Source of the DNA: Aliagarivorans marinus DSM 23064
Lineage (GTDB): Bacteria > Pseudomonadota > Gammaproteobacteria > Enterobacterales > Celerinatantimonadaceae
DNA: 64,000 nucleotides
NCBI RefSeq assembly: GCF_000429485.1
Contig: NZ_AUBY01000015.1
Span: 62,001 to 126,000 of the forward strand
Reading direction: 5' to 3'
Shown one piece after another: positions 1 through 9,689 of this stretch; within the stretch, counting starts at the first letter, position 1; the number at the start of each line of letters is the position of its first letter. Below the pieces are notes generated by a model. It was given only the letters and a program-made list of their open reading frames with translations. It was not told where the DNA came from and did not search any database. The position numbers were made by a program, and so were the translations under genes.

Positions 1-101
1 TGCCTGAGAGCTAGCCCCGATTTCGACTAAAGGTTAGTGCCTTTACTCGCACTCTATGAACTGCTGCACAAATTCACTATTCGAGGCGAGGCAAACTTGA
101 C

Positions 102-647
102 GTGTATCAAGGGGAATCGGTCTTTGCCCATCGCCTTAGCGAGGAGATCTTAGACTTTAGCTATACGCCACAGCCGGAGGAGAGGCATATGCGCTTTCAA
201 CAACTCAAAGAGCTATTGGATCATTTCGAGAGTGACCGCCGCCAGCTGATCAAACTCTATCGCCACCTGGAAAACCAGGCCGATGACGAGCGGGTAAGAA
301 TGCTGCTCTCTTACTTGCAGCAGCGCGAACATGAGAACTGCCAACAGCTTAAATCCAGCTATAGTGAAACGCCGAAGGATGTGCTGGAAACCTGGGTCGA
401 CCTGCGGGCTGAGAACGACATTGCTGAGATATGCAGTAAGGTGTTTTTGCCAGCTAACATGCATGTGGAAGAGGTGTTGGCGGTAGCGGTGGAGCTGGAG
501 GGAAAAACCCTCGAGCTGCTCAATACTGGGGTACTGCAGCTGGCTAGCATGGCCCACGCTAAGGAGTATCTGGAGAACCTATTGGAGCATCAGCAAAAAC
601 GCGAGCAACAGCTCGTTCACTCAGCGCACCGGATGGACGATATCTAG
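102..647 (+). CDS. Uncharacterised all-helical protein
   Basis: I do not recognise a named family. The 181-residue product is almost wholly helical and highly charged, with no signal peptide or membrane segment, so it is probably cytosolic. Helices near residues 30-60, 65-85, 120-145 and 150-172 carry Glu/His pairs (EHEN near 77, LEH near 162), which could fit a ferritin-like four-helix bundle; that is a guess. The GTG at 102 has a GAGGCGAGG about 10 bases upstream. An in-frame ATG at 189 has a stronger GGAGGAGAGG at 176-185 and would give a 152-residue protein, so the start is open. Its stop codon overlaps the stop of the opposite-strand YHS gene in one CTAG. Confidence 0.7.
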   Translation: MYQGESVFAHRLSEEILDFSYTPQPEERHMRFQQLKELLDHFESDRRQLIKLYRHLENQADDERVRMLLSYLQQREHENCQQLKSSYSETPKDVLETWVDLRAENDIAEICSKVFLPANMHVEEVLAVAVELEGKTLELLNTGVLQLASMAHAKEYLENLLEHQQKREQQLVHSAHRMDDI

Positions 648-1084
648 GGCGTAGCCAAGGCCTGCTGCCAGGCTTGGTCGGCGATGGCTTTATAGGCTTG
701 CCAGTCGCCGCTGAGCCAGCGCTGTCGGCCTTTTTCCGCGTAAAACAGATAGAGCTCGTCGCCAAAGAACTCCCACACCTTACCATTGGTTGAAATTAGC
801 CCTTCTCCCAAGCTCAACGCATTGGCGCAGTGGCCGTTGTAGTGCGGCATATAGTCCTCTGGTGAGGCAGCAAAGCGCGCGGCTGACTCGGCCGAAGCGA
901 AGTACCAATCGGCCGCTTGCCAGCGCACCTTGTGTTGTTTGCTGCCTTCTAGCGTATCGCCTGCGTAATAGCCGAGTGTGTCGTGGCCACCAATGGCTTT
1001 ATCGCTCCAAAAGCTGGTGGCGACCGGTTCGCTGGCCCAGCTGTAGCTGCTAAGCAACAACAGTGTGAATGTGACGGCTCTCAT
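644..1084 (-). CDS. Secreted YHS-domain protein
   Basis: Small exported protein with a YHS-like domain, a fold often linked to metal binding, though no substrate can be named. Residues 1-16 form a hydrophobic signal peptide ending in SYSWA, followed by a mature domain with GGHDTLGYY, YFASAESAARFAASPEDY and a YNGHCANALSLGEG segment holding the only mature cysteine. The start at 1084 is chosen because GGAG lies 7 bases upstream; ATGs at 1090 and further up would place GGAG too close or begin inside the hairpin terminator of mscS. The gene converges on the helical-protein gene, sharing its stop palindrome. The periplasmic role is unknown. Confidence 0.75.
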   Translation of the reverse strand: MRAVTFTLLLLSSYSWASEPVATSFWSDKAIGGHDTLGYYAGDTLEGSKQHKVRWQAADWYFASAESAARFAASPEDYMPHYNGHCANALSLGEGLISTNGKVWEFFGDELYLFYAEKGRQRWLSGDWQAYKAIADQAWQQALATP

Positions 1085-1106
1085 CTTCATGCTCCGTATT
1101 GGGTAC

Positions 1107-1132
1107 AAAAAAGCCCACGCTAAAGCATGGGC
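1107..1132 (-). terminator. Rho-independent terminator of mscS
   Basis: On the minus strand an 8-bp stem (GCCCATGC / GCGTGGGC with one G-U pair), loop TTTA, is followed by six T at 1112-1107. It lies 25 bases after the mscS stop and directly in front of the YHS gene. Confidence 0.85.
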
Positions 1133-1156
1133 TCGGTAGCAGCGCTTGCCAAGGTG

Positions 1157-2005
1157 TTAGCTGGCAGCTTTGTCCAGATGCACATCCATCTGTGGGAAGG
1201 GGATCTCGATACCAGCTTTATCCAGCTCGTTCTTGATGTTCTCCATCAAGTCAAAATAGGTGCCCCAGTAATCGGCGGTACGCACCCATGGGCGGACCAC
1301 AAAGTTCACCGAGCTGTCGGCCAGCTCTACTACGCCCACGGTGATATCAGGGTCTTTCAATACCCGCTCGTCGGCTTCACACACTGCGCGCAGCACTTGC
1401 TTGGTTTTGGCCAAATCAGCGTTGTAGCCAACACCAATCACCAAGTCGATACGGCGCTTATCTTTCGCGGAGTAGTTAACGATGTTGCCGCCCAGTACCG
1501 ATGAGTTGGGTACCACCACCAGCTTGTTGTCAGGGGTAGTTAGTTCGGTGGTGAAGATATGCACCGATTGCACTGCGCCAGATACCCCAGCGATTTCAAC
1601 AAAGTCACCGGCTTTAAAGGGGCGGAAACCGATAATTAGCACGCCTGCGGCGAAGTTTGATAGTGAACCTTGCAGCGCTAAGCCAATCGCTAAACCGGCG
1701 GCACCGATGACTGCGACGAACGAGGCGGTTTGCACACCCACCCGCGATAGTGCTGCGATGAGAACAAAGGCGATTACGCCATACTTCACTAGCGAGCCGA
1801 TAAAGTGGCTGATGGTGTTATCGAGGTTGCGGGCGTTCAGCAGTTTTTCGACGCCTCGGGCGAGAATTCCGGCCACGATGAAGCCGACAACGATGATGAT
1901 CAATGCCGCGGCAATATTGACCAGATACTGAATGATTAAATCTTGGTTTTGTTCAATCCAAGAGCTACCGGATCCAAATACGTCCATGTATGGGCTCTCC
2001 AACAA
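1157..2005 (-). CDS. mscS: Small-conductance mechanosensitive channel MscS
   Basis: Inner-membrane heptameric channel that opens under membrane tension and releases solutes during hypo-osmotic shock. The 282 residues match E. coli MscS in size (286). TM1 lies at about 23-50 and TM2 at about 70-87. The pore helix TM3 at about 92-125 has the alternating Gly/Ala pattern (GAAGLAIGLALQGSLSNFAAG), followed by the beta domain with FKAGDFVEI and VPNSSVLGGNIVNYS, and the C-terminal alpha/beta part. It looks like a single-gene unit: its own terminator follows, and the slmA terminator precedes it. Confidence 0.95.
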   Translation of the reverse strand: MLESPYMDVFGSGSSWIEQNQDLIIQYLVNIAAALIIIVVGFIVAGILARGVEKLLNARNLDNTISHFIGSLVKYGVIAFVLIAALSRVGVQTASFVAVIGAAGLAIGLALQGSLSNFAAGVLIIGFRPFKAGDFVEIAGVSGAVQSVHIFTTELTTPDNKLVVVPNSSVLGGNIVNYSAKDKRRIDLVIGVGYNADLAKTKQVLRAVCEADERVLKDPDITVGVVELADSSVNFVVRPWVRTADYWGTYFDLMENIKNELDKAGIEIPFPQMDVHLDKAAS

Positions 2006-2072
2006 GTGAGGTTAAAAGTGAGTCGCGTTTTTAGCGCCTTTCTAATCTAGCAGCTTCCCTGCGGCTTTGCTG

Positions 2073-2096
2073 AAAAAAAGCCCTCATAAAGAGGGC
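2073..2096 (-). terminator. Terminator of coaBC-dut-slmA
   Basis: Minus-strand stem GCCCTC / GAGGGC with loop TTTAT, followed by seven T at 2079-2073, six bases after the slmA stop. Confidence 0.93.
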
Positions 2097-2102
2097 CTTA
2101 GT

Positions 2103-2696
2103 TTAGCTTGCGCTCATCTGGCTTTCGAGGAACTGCCAGTGCACGTCAAACTGTGCGGTGGGCTTGAGTTTGAACTCGCTGCGCACATACTGGCTAACTC
2201 GACCTTCGGTATAGGCTAGCAGCAGGGTTGCGAGTGAGCCTTCTTCGATGTCGAAGGCCTCGCCTTCACGCAGTTTGCGCTCGCGCAGTACTTGCTTAAG
2301 CTGCAGTTCAATTTTCTCGAACAATACGCTGACACGGGCCCGCAGGCGCTCATGCTCGCCCTGCAGCGCATCACCGGTGATGATGCGGCTGAGGCCTGGG
2401 TTGCGCTCACAGAAGCCCAAAATCAGCAGCAGAATGCTCTGACAGCGCGCCAGGGTCTGCTTTTGCTCGTCTTGGATCAGGTTGATGCGTGATAGCAGTG
2501 CTTCTTCAATAAACTCGATAAGACCTTCGAACATCCGGGCCTTGCTTGGGAAGTGGCGATAGAGCGCCGCCTCCGATACCCCAACCTGTTTGGCCAGGTT
2601 AGCGGTGGTAATGCGTTGACCGTGGTTGGACTCCAACATTTGGGCAAGCGCTTGCAAGATTTGTTCGCGGCGATTGGTTTTATTATTTCCCGCCAT
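2103..2696 (-). CDS. slmA: Nucleoid occlusion factor SlmA
   Basis: TetR-family DNA-binding protein that, bound to SlmA sites on the chromosome, blocks FtsZ ring assembly over the nucleoid. 197 residues, the family length (198 in E. coli). The N-terminal HTH at about 28-55 contains [20 protein letters not shown]. The C-terminal all-helical dimer and FtsZ-interaction domain contains [33 protein letters not shown] lies upstream of the ATG. Third gene after coaBC and dut, the order seen in E. coli and Shewanella, with a strong terminator after it. Confidence 0.96.
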   Translation of the reverse strand: MAGNNKTNRREQILQALAQMLESNHGQRITTANLAKQVGVSEAALYRHFPSKARMFEGLIEFIEEALLSRINLIQDEQKQTLARCQSILLLILGFCERNPGLSRIITGDALQGEHERLRARVSVLFEKIELQLKQVLRERKLREGEAFDIEEGSLATLLLAYTEGRVSQYVRSEFKLKPTAQFDVHWQFLESQMSAS

Positions 2697-2728
2697 AGTG
2701 CTGTATTTCCTTCTCTGCGCAGGTGGAA

Positions 2729-3184
2729 TTAGTGTTTACCGGTGTGGCCAAAGCCACCTTCACCGCGCTCAGAGTCGGCAAAATCCTCAACAATCTCGAA
2801 TTGGGCTTGTACTATCGGTACAAACACCAGCTGGGCAATACGCTCACCGGGTTCGATGGTGAAGCTGTCTTGGCCGCGGTTCCAGCAAGAGACCATCAGC
2901 TGGCCTTGGTAGTCGGAATCAATAAGGCCCACTAGGTTGCCCAGTACGATGCCGTGTTTATGGCCCAGACCAGAGCGCGGCAGGATGGTGGCGGCCAGGC
3001 TTGGGTCGGCGATGTGGATGGCCAAGCCGGTCGGCAGAAGCTGGGTCTGGCCCGGCTCTAGGGAGACCGCTTCATCTAAACAAGCGCGCAGGTCCATGCC
3101 GGCAGAGCCGGGGGTGGCGTAGTCAGGCAAGGGGAATTCGTTGCCGATCCGCGCATCGAGGATCTTTAATTCAATTTGCTTCAT
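2729..3184 (-). CDS. dut: dUTP diphosphatase
   Basis: Hydrolyses dUTP to dUMP and PPi, keeping uracil out of DNA and feeding dTMP synthesis; homotrimeric cytosolic enzyme. All five motifs are visible in 151 residues: AGMDLRA, PRSGLG(HKHGIVLGN), GLIDSDYQG with the catalytic Asp, ERIAQLVF, and the C-terminal arm GEGGFGHTG. The ATG overlaps the coaBC stop by four bases (ATGA), so translation is probably coupled. The last motif reads GFGHTG where E. coli has GFGSTG, a common substitution. Confidence 0.97.
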   Translation of the reverse strand: MKQIELKILDARIGNEFPLPDYATPGSAGMDLRACLDEAVSLEPGQTQLLPTGLAIHIADPSLAATILPRSGLGHKHGIVLGNLVGLIDSDYQGQLMVSCWNRGQDSFTIEPGERIAQLVFVPIVQAQFEIVEDFADSERGEGGFGHTGKH

Positions 3185-4398
3185 TGTGTTGGTTTCGTCT
3201 TTTGGTAGTGCTGTGCTACTAAGTTCATTAATTGCTCGGCCAGCTCAGTCTTGCTGCAGGGCGCGAGCTCCTTATTACCGTTATTCCAATAGACACTTAA
3301 GGCATTGTTATCGCTGTTAAAGCCTAAATCTGTGTTGGATACGTCGTTAGCGGCGATCATGTCCAAGTTTTTAGCTTTGAGCTTACCTAAAGCGTAATCC
3401 TTCACATTTTGGGTTTCGGCGGCAAAGCCGATGGTGAAGGGTTTATTATCCAACGCCGCAACGCTGGCGACGATATCTGGATTCTTGGTCAGCGACAAAT
3501 GGATATTGTCGCCACTCTTCTTAATCTTCTGCTCGGCCACTTCCGCCACCCGGTAATCGGCCACGGCGGCGCAGCTGATGAAGATATCGCATTGAGCGAT
3601 CTCATTCATGCTGGCTTCGAGCATCTGCTGGGCGCTGGTGACCGAGGTGCGCTGTACCCCACTTGGGGTGGCCAGATTAACCGGGCCGCTAATCAGCTCA
3701 ACGTCGGCGCCCAACTGTTGTGCGGCTTGGGCCAGAGCAAAGCCCATCTTGCCGGAGCTGTGGTTAGAGATGTAGCGCACCGGGTCGATGGCCTCGCGGG
3801 TCGGGCCGGCGGTGATCTTGATACGGGTGCCAGCCAGTAGCTGGGGCTTTTGCTGACTCTCGAAGAACTGGCTAACGGCTTCAACCACCGCCATCGGTTC
3901 GATCATCCGGCCCTTGCCAACATCGCCACAGGCTTGTTCGCCGCTGGCTGGGCCCCACTGAAGTACACCTCGTTTGGCCAGCAGTGCAAGGTTGTCTTGG
4001 GTGGCTGGTGCGCCGAACATCTGTTGATTCATCGCCGGCACGATGGCGATCGGGGCGTCGGTTGCCAGCAGCAAGGTGCTAACTAAATCATCGGCCAAGC
4101 CGTGGCTGAGTTTGGCAACAATATTGGCGGTGGCTGGGGCGACCACAATCAGATCGGGCCATTTGGCCAGCTCGATATGGCTCATTGCGGCTTCGGCTTC
4201 GGGATCGATCAAGGCGCTGCTTACCGGTTCACCGGAGACAGCTTGCAATGTCAGTGGCGTGATAAAGCCCTGAGCATGTTGAGTCATCGCGACACGTACC
4301 TCGATACCGCGGTCTTTTAATCGACGCACGATTTCCGGGGTTTTGTAGGCGGCAATGCCACCACTAATCGCTAAAAGTACCTTGCGGGTTGCCTGCAT
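3181..4398 (-). CDS. coaBC: CoaBC bifunctional phosphopantothenoylcysteine synthetase/decarboxylase
   Basis: Two consecutive steps of CoA synthesis. CoaB joins cysteine to 4-phosphopantothenate using CTP; CoaC decarboxylates the product on FMN. The CoaC half (about 1-185) shows [21 protein letters not shown] with the active-site His, PAMN, and [14 protein letters not shown] with the catalytic Cys. The CoaB half starts near 195 with [18 protein letters not shown] and contains SCAAVADYR and KKSGDN. I prefer the ATG at 4398 (405 residues, [14 protein letters not shown]); an ATG at 4416 adds six residues without a clear ribosome site. Confidence 0.96.
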   Translation of the reverse strand: MQATRKVLLAISGGIAAYKTPEIVRRLKDRGIEVRVAMTQHAQGFITPLTLQAVSGEPVSSALIDPEAEAAMSHIELAKWPDLIVVAPATANIVAKLSHGLADDLVSTLLLATDAPIAIVPAMNQQMFGAPATQDNLALLAKRGVLQWGPASGEQACGDVGKGRMIEPMAVVEAVSQFFESQQKPQLLAGTRIKITAGPTREAIDPVRYISNHSSGKMGFALAQAAQQLGADVELISGPVNLATPSGVQRTSVTSAQQMLEASMNEIAQCDIFISCAAVADYRVAEVAEQKIKKSGDNIHLSLTKNPDIVASVAALDNKPFTIGFAAETQNVKDYALGKLKAKNLDMIAANDVSNTDLGFNSDNNALSVYWNNGNKELAPCSKTELAEQLMNLVAQHYQKTKPTQ

Positions 4399-4569
4399 AT
4401 TCAGAAAGTTTCCCATTGATCACAATGCGTTGCCAAGACTATCACAAATCCATAGCAGCGAATATTGCCGGATGCGAAACAGCCTAATGGCGTCTTTGCG
4501 ATGGCAAGTAAGGACTGGCCAACTATGCTAACAACTCTAATGTGTTAATTATCATTACAAGGGAAAAGT

Positions 4570-4593
4570 ATGGCGATCAAGATATGGCGATAA
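4570..4593 (+). other. Seven-codon upstream ORF overlapping the radC start
   Basis: An ATG at 4570 has the best Shine-Dalgarno of the region (AAGGGAAA just before it) and encodes MAIKIWR, then TAA at 4591-4593. The radC ATG at 4584 lies inside it in another frame and begins MAIKHW, so the two starts form a 14-base imperfect direct repeat. It may load ribosomes for radC by stop-start coupling, or be a chance duplication of the start. Confidence 0.4.
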
Positions 4594-5258
4594 AACACTG
4601 GCCCAAGCAGCAGCGGCCGCGCGAGAAGCTATTAAGCCAAGGGGCTAAAGCACTCAGTGATGCCGAGTTGTTGGCGATATTCCTGCGCACTGGTATTCCC
4701 GGCTTGGATGCGGTGGGGCTAGCGCAGCATCTGTTAGAGCGTTTTGGCTCGCTGCGAGGGGTGCTCAGTGCGCCGCTAGAGCGCTTCTGCCAAGAGCTTG
4801 GGCTGGGTGAGGCCAAGTTTGTGCAATTGCAAGCCTGTATCGAGATGAGTCGCCGCTATCTGGAGCAAGAGATGCAGGATCTCTCCGTTTTAGACAGCGC
4901 CGATGCCGCGCGAAACTACTTATCAATGGAATTAAGTGGCCAACAGCGGGAAGTATTTGCGATTCTGCTATTGGATAATCAGCACCGAGTGGTACAATTC
5001 GCGCCGCTCTTCTATGGAACGATAGATGCTGCCAGCGTATACCCGCGCGTGGTGGTGCAGCGAGTGCTTGAAGTCAATGCCGCCGCAGTCATATTGGCTC
5101 ACAATCATCCCTCTGGGGTGGCGGAGCCGAGCCAGGCAGATCGACATTTAACCGATCGACTGATCAATGCCCTCGCCTTGATAGATGTTAGGGTGCTTGA
5201 TCATATCGTGGTTGGACATGGCGAAACGGTTTCCTTCGCCGAACGCGGGTGGATATGA
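4584..5258 (+). CDS. radC: RadC-family JAMM/MPN+ protein
   Basis: Member of the RadC (UPF0758) family, whose cellular role is unsettled; a dedicated DNA-repair role in E. coli is no longer accepted. From ATG 4584 the product has 224 residues, near the usual 220-225. An N-terminal helix-hairpin-helix-like part (about 15-95) precedes a JAB/JAMM domain with HNHPSG, PSQAD and the C-terminal FAERGWI. His-x-His and the following Ser/Asp are intact, so a zinc hydrolase site is plausible. Alone on the plus strand, divergent from coaBC. The start is unusual because of the overlapping mini-ORF. Confidence 0.94.
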   Translation: MAIKHWPKQQRPREKLLSQGAKALSDAELLAIFLRTGIPGLDAVGLAQHLLERFGSLRGVLSAPLERFCQELGLGEAKFVQLQACIEMSRRYLEQEMQDLSVLDSADAARNYLSMELSGQQREVFAILLLDNQHRVVQFAPLFYGTIDAASVYPRVVVQRVLEVNAAAVILAHNHPSGVAEPSQADRHLTDRLINALALIDVRVLDHIVVGHGETVSFAERGWI

Positions 5259-5277
5259 TCATTTGTTCACTTTTTAG

Positions 5278-5306
5278 TTGATCAACCGCGCCTTTTGCTG
5301 TATAAA
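5278..5306 (+). promoter_or_regulatory. Sigma-70 promoter of rpmB-rpmG
   Basis: TTGATC at 5278-5283 and TATAAA at 5301-5306, spaced 17 bases, about 90 bases before the rpmB start. A strong promoter is expected for ribosomal-protein genes. Confidence 0.75.
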
Positions 5307-5393
5307 ATGCGGCCTTTCTGTGTCGTCCCGGGCGACGGCCACACGGGGCGCTAACAGGTGCTCGAGCAGAAGTATTTTTTGGAGAAGACTGAC

Positions 5394-5630
5394 ATGTCTA
5401 GAGTATGCCAAGTAACTGGTAAAAAACCAGCCGTTGGTAACAACGTATCACACGCAAAAAACCGCACTCGTCGTCGTTTTTTGCCTAACCTTCAATCTCA
5501 CCGTTTTTGGGTAGAGAGCGAAAAACGTTTCGTTAAACTACGTGTATCTACTAAAGGTATGCGTGTTATCGATAAGAAAGGTATTGACGCTGTATTGGCT
5601 GAAATGCGCGCTCGCGGTGAAAAGGTATAA
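5394..5630 (+). CDS. rpmB: 50S ribosomal protein L28
   Basis: Component of the large ribosomal subunit. From the ATG at 5394, with GGAGAAG upstream, the product is 78 residues ([17 protein letters not shown]), the same length as E. coli L28. Very basic, with [12 protein letters not shown] and [19 protein letters not shown]. Only one cysteine is present, so this is the zinc-independent form. An upstream in-frame extension to 5358 is not coding by homology. rpmG follows 11 bases later. Confidence 0.98.
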   Translation: MSRVCQVTGKKPAVGNNVSHAKNRTRRRFLPNLQSHRFWVESEKRFVKLRVSTKGMRVIDKKGIDAVLAEMRARGEKV

Positions 5631-5641
5631 GGGGCTAAAAA

Positions 5642-5809
5642 ATGGCTAAAGGTATTCGCGAAAAAATTCGTTTGAACTCATCAGCTGGTACTGGTCACTT
5701 CTATACCACTGACAAAAACAAACGTAACATGCCTGAGAAAATGGAGATCAAAAAGTTTGATCCTGTAGTTCGCAAGCACGTTATGTACAAAGAAGGCAAA
5801 ATCAAATAA
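5642..5809 (+). CDS. rpmG: 50S ribosomal protein L33
   Basis: Large-subunit protein of 55 residues, the full E. coli length, starting [18 protein letters not shown] and ending VMYKEGKIK. No CxxC pairs are present, so it is the zinc-free (C-minus) paralogue. AAGGGGC precedes the ATG. Co-transcribed with rpmB and followed by a strong terminator. Confidence 0.97.
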   Translation: MAKGIREKIRLNSSAGTGHFYTTDKNKRNMPEKMEIKKFDPVVRKHVMYKEGKIK

Positions 5810-5826
5810 GATTTTTTCTGCTTTGC

Positions 5827-5854
5827 AAAAACCCGGCTCTGGCCGGGTTTTTTT
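5827..5854 (+). terminator. Terminator of rpmB-rpmG
   Basis: Stem ACCCGGC (5831-5837) / GCCGGGT (5842-5848), loop TCTG, then seven T through 5854. A run of A before the stem may make it work in both directions. Confidence 0.95.
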
Positions 5855-5944
5855 ATGCCCCAATTGCGGCGGCGGCGGGCTCTGCGTATCATGATGCCAC
5901 GTGCCAGTTCGATGTTTGGCACTTGCTGCAAATGGAGTTTTTAC

Positions 5945-6409
5945 ATGAAGTTAAGTCGACGCGCCTGGAATAACGTGATTATTCTGACTGTCGCGGCCAT
6001 GATCCTCACCTTCCGCTTTTTCGAGCTACGCCCAGGCGAGCAACCCGCAGAGATCAGCGCTGGCCGCCTACTGCCTGAGGGGGCGGTGATTTTGCAGCTC
6101 AACCTTCCCGATCGCACTATCGAGCGCCATGGTACCGAGTGGCATGTCGAGTCCACCAGCAATGCCGCCGTCAATGCCAGCCCGATTACCACGATCGATG
6201 CCTGGATGCATGCCGAGCTGAGCCCGTGGGAGCAAGCGGTGGGCGGTGCGGCGCAAACCTCACAGGTTAGCGTGTATCTGGCCTCGCTCAGTGAGCCCCT
6301 GCAACTGACCCTGTTTGAGCTGCCAGAGCGGCGGGTCATCTCCAACTGGCAAGGGCAGCTACTGGAACTCGACCCGGGCACCTATGAGCTGCTGTTCGCG
6401 CCACAATAA
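5945..6409 (+). CDS. Membrane-anchored hypothetical protein upstream of mutM
   Basis: Not recognised as a named family. From the ATG at 5945 (GGAG at 5935-5938) it has 154 residues. One N-terminal membrane segment at about 9-24 ([16 protein letters not shown]) is preceded by Arg residues, predicting a cytoplasmic N-terminus. The rest is a periplasmic region of about 125 residues without cysteines, rich in short beta-like stretches and ending [15 protein letters not shown]. It sits 11 bases before mutM in the same direction and is probably co-transcribed, but nothing links it to DNA repair. Confidence 0.75.
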   Translation: MKLSRRAWNNVIILTVAAMILTFRFFELRPGEQPAEISAGRLLPEGAVILQLNLPDRTIERHGTEWHVESTSNAAVNASPITTIDAWMHAELSPWEQAVGGAAQTSQVSVYLASLSEPLQLTLFELPERRVISNWQGQLLELDPGTYELLFAPQ

Positions 6410-6420
6410 GGTTTATCGCT

Positions 6421-7233
6421 ATGCCTGAGTTACCCGAGGTAGAAACCAGCCGCCGCGGTATTGCCCCGCATATCGAAGGGCAAGTTATCGCCGCGATTGA
6501 GGTGCGCCAACCCAAGTTGCGTTGGCCTGTGCCTGAGCAGATCCAGCAATGTGTCGGCTGCGAGATTATCAGCGTGCGCCGCCGCGCTAAGTATCTGCTG
6601 CTGGAAACGACTGCTGGGCATATCGTGATTCACCTGGGGATGTCGGGGAGTCTGCGGGTTCTGCCAACAGGCACCCCTGCGCAAAAGCACGACCATGTGG
6701 ACATTGTGCTGCAAAGCGACCAACTGCTCAGGCTTAACGATCCGCGCCGTTTTGGCTGCGTGCTGCTCTGTGAGCTGCCGCTGGAGGCTTATCCACTGTT
6801 GGCCAATCTGGGCCCTGAGCCCCTCTCTGAGGCCTTTAGCGCTAAGTACCTATTGGAGCAGGCGCAAAAGCGTAGCGTGGCCATCAAGCAGTTTGTGATG
6901 GACAACAAAGTGGTGGTGGGTGTGGGGAATATCTACGCCAATGAAGCGCTGTTTCGCAGCGGTATTCACCCTAAGCGCTCCGCCAATAAGGTATCGGCGA
7001 AGCGCTTAACGGAGCTTACCGAGAACATAAAGCAGGTACTGGCCGAGGCGATTGAGCAAGGTGGCACCACGCTTAAAGACTTCTCTAGCCCAGAGGGTAA
7101 GCCCGGTTACTTTGTCCAGCAGTTGGATGTGTATGGGAGGGAAAACCAGCCCTGCCATAGCTGCGGCGGGCTGATTAAGGCCGAGCGGATCGGCCAGCGC
7201 AATACCTTTTTCTGCCCGCACTGTCAGCGCTAG
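6421..7233 (+). CDS. mutM: Formamidopyrimidine-DNA glycosylase MutM (Fpg)
   Basis: Base-excision repair enzyme that removes 8-oxoguanine and formamidopyrimidines and cleaves the AP site by beta/delta elimination. 270 residues (269 in E. coli). MPELPEVE supplies the catalytic N-terminal Pro and Glu. RRRAKYLL holds the beta-hairpin Lys near 58, HLGMSG follows, and the H2TH region contains [12 protein letters not shown]. The C-terminal zinc finger pairs CHSCG with CPHC and ends in QR. Start confirmed by homology. Confidence 0.98.
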   Translation: MPELPEVETSRRGIAPHIEGQVIAAIEVRQPKLRWPVPEQIQQCVGCEIISVRRRAKYLLLETTAGHIVIHLGMSGSLRVLPTGTPAQKHDHVDIVLQSDQLLRLNDPRRFGCVLLCELPLEAYPLLANLGPEPLSEAFSAKYLLEQAQKRSVAIKQFVMDNKVVVGVGNIYANEALFRSGIHPKRSANKVSAKRLTELTENIKQVLAEAIEQGGTTLKDFSSPEGKPGYFVQQLDVYGRENQPCHSCGGLIKAERIGQRNTFFCPHCQR

Positions 7234-7245
7234 CGGTGTGCACCT

Positions 7246-7851
<606 letters not shown>

Positions 7852-7882
7852 TTACAATACAGCGGCTTTTACGGAGGGTGAG

Positions 7883-8908
7883 ATGAACAAAGTACTGGTG
7901 GTTAGAAACGACAAGATTGGTGACTTTATGCTGGCATGGCCAAGCTTTGCGATGTTAAAGCAGAGTATGCCCGAGACTGAAGTGACTGCACTGGTGCCCT
8001 CCTATACCGCCCCGCTTGCTGAGCTGTGCCCGTGGATCGATAAGGTGATCATCGACTGTGGCTCCTCCGCCAGCTCCGAGCTGCAAGGCAAGCTGCGCCG
8101 GGAGATCCGCCAGCAAAAATTTGATGGCTACTTGTGCCTGTTCTCTACCATGCGTAACGCCTGGCTAGGCTTTAGTGCGGGCATCAAGCGCCGCTGTGCA
8201 CCGGCCACTAAAGCGGCGCAACTGCTGTTTAATCAACGCCTTAAGCAGCGTCGCTCGCAATCTCTCAAGCCAGAATCGGAGTATAACCTCGATCTGACCC
8301 GCTTCTTTTTAGAACAGCAAGGGGTTGAGGCTGCATCTGTTTCCGCGCCCTATCTGAGCTTTTCCGCAGAGCAGCTGGCGGCTCGCCGTGAGCGTGAGTT
8401 TGCTAACCAGCAAACTCGGCCCTTGGTGATGGTGCATATCGGCAGCGGCGGCTCGGCCAACAATCTAAGCTTCGAGCAGTACCTGAGTTTGATTGAGTGC
8501 CTGTCGCAGCTACTGCCGCAGCGCTGCTTTGTGATTACCGCTGGCCCGGGCGAGCTGGTCGAAGCGCAGGAGATGGTCAGTGCCTTGGGTAAGCGCGATG
8601 TGTGTGCGCAGTTGTATTACTCCGAGCAGGGACTGGATGTGTTCTGCGAGGTGCTCGCCTGCGCCGAGCTGTTTGTTGCCGGCTCCACTGGACCGCTGCA
8701 TATCGCCGGCGCCTTGGACGTGCCCACCGTGGGCTTTTTCCCAAGCCGCCGCAGCGCCACGCCGCTTCGCTGGAAGCCGCTTAACCGCGAGGGCAATCAT
8801 CTGGCCTTCACGCCGCCAGAGGGTGAGCTGACCCAAGAAGACATGAGCCTGATTAACGTTAGCGACGCGGCGGTGAAGATCCAGCTATGGATGAGTGAGC
8901 GCGGCTAA
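7883..8908 (+). CDS. Glycosyltransferase family 9 (heptosyltransferase-like)
   Basis: GT9 (WaaC/WaaF/WaaQ-type) enzyme, expected to transfer a heptose-like sugar from an ADP donor to the LPS core on the cytoplasmic face. 341 residues with two Rossmann-like halves: N-terminal VLVVRNDKIGDFMLAWPS; donor-binding C-terminal half with HIGSGGSANNLS and the family signature AGSTGPLHIAGALDVPTVGFF. GGAGG precedes the ATG at 7883. It stands alone on the plus strand, facing the minus-strand LPS genes. Acceptor position unknown; it is not the WaaF orthologue, which lies at 13739-14779. Confidence 0.88.
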   Translation: MNKVLVVRNDKIGDFMLAWPSFAMLKQSMPETEVTALVPSYTAPLAELCPWIDKVIIDCGSSASSELQGKLRREIRQQKFDGYLCLFSTMRNAWLGFSAGIKRRCAPATKAAQLLFNQRLKQRRSQSLKPESEYNLDLTRFFLEQQGVEAASVSAPYLSFSAEQLAARREREFANQQTRPLVMVHIGSGGSANNLSFEQYLSLIECLSQLLPQRCFVITAGPGELVEAQEMVSALGKRDVCAQLYYSEQGLDVFCEVLACAELFVAGSTGPLHIAGALDVPTVGFFPSRRSATPLRWKPLNREGNHLAFTPPEGELTQEDMSLINVSDAAVKIQLWMSERG

Positions 8909-8918
8909 GCAAGCGCGC

Positions 8919-9689
8919 TTATTGGCTGCGGCTGTCGTTGTCGCGCACCCACAGATCGGCATACTTCACAAAGGTGGAGTGGGCCGATAGCACTGAGATC
9001 AAAAAGCCCTGTTTGCCATCGAGGAAGCCGCGTTTGAGCAGGTACATCTTGCAAAAACAGCCCACCGCATGCAGCACGCCTTGGCCCAGTGAGCTTTTCT
9101 TTCCGCGCGCCTGACGCTGATCGGCCCAGGCCCGCGCGTATCCGGCAGATTTCACCAGATAATGTTCCATCGACTCGTAGGTATAGTGCAGTAGATCGCC
9201 CTGTAGCTTTTGAACCTGCTGCCCTTGAGGGATCTGCAGCTTCTCATGTACCAACGCATCGTCGTATTGAGTGAGCCCGGTGGGATGCAGGCGAATCACC
9301 CAATCAGGGTACCAGCCACAGTGCTCTAGAAAGCGGCCAAACACCCACGATTTACGCGCTATTTGGTAGATCGCTGATTGATCGGCTGCGATGGCTTGCT
9401 TGATGCTCTGTGCCAGCTCCGGACTGACTCGCTCATCGGCATCTAGCCACAGGCACCAGTCACAGCGAACTTTTTGCTGGGCCAGTTGGCGTTGGCGACC
9501 AAAGCCTGGCCACTCGGTGTTCTGATGAAACTCCGCACCAGCCTGCTCGGCGATCTGCTGACTGTTATCGCTACTGCCCGAGTCAAACACCACCACTTGA
9601 TCGGCAAAATCGGCACTGGCGATACACTCGGCCAGGTTGTCGGCTTCGTTCTTAGCAATGATGACCACTGCTAAACTGGGATGACTCAT
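8919..9689 (-). CDS. Glycosyltransferase family 2, WaaE/KdtX type
   Basis: GT-A fold enzyme of the WaaE group, which adds a beta-linked hexose to core heptose I in Klebsiella, Serratia and Shewanella-type LPS. 256 residues. [16 protein letters not shown] at the N-terminus, FDSGSSDNS for nucleotide binding, [10 protein letters not shown] with the DAD metal site near 103, and the WaaE-like [10 protein letters not shown] and ALVHEKL stretches. Its ATG overlaps the preceding GT9 stop by four bases, so the two are probably one operon. Confidence 0.88.
   Translation of the reverse strand: MSHPSLAVVIIAKNEADNLAECIASADFADQVVVFDSGSSDNSQQIAEQAGAEFHQNTEWPGFGRQRQLAQQKVRCDWCLWLDADERVSPELAQSIKQAIAADQSAIYQIARKSWVFGRFLEHCGWYPDWVIRLHPTGLTQYDDALVHEKLQIPQGQQVQKLQGDLLHYTYESMEHYLVKSAGYARAWADQRQARGKKSSLGQGVLHAVGCFCKMYLLKRGFLDGKQGFLISVLSAHSTFVKYADLWVRDNDSRSQ

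Noticed and set aside
476-489. GGCGGTAGCGGTGG, close to the RfaH ops element GGCGGTAGCGTG
   Set aside because: It lies inside the coding sequence of the helical protein, far from any glycan operon, with the last bases mismatched and no JUMPstart context.
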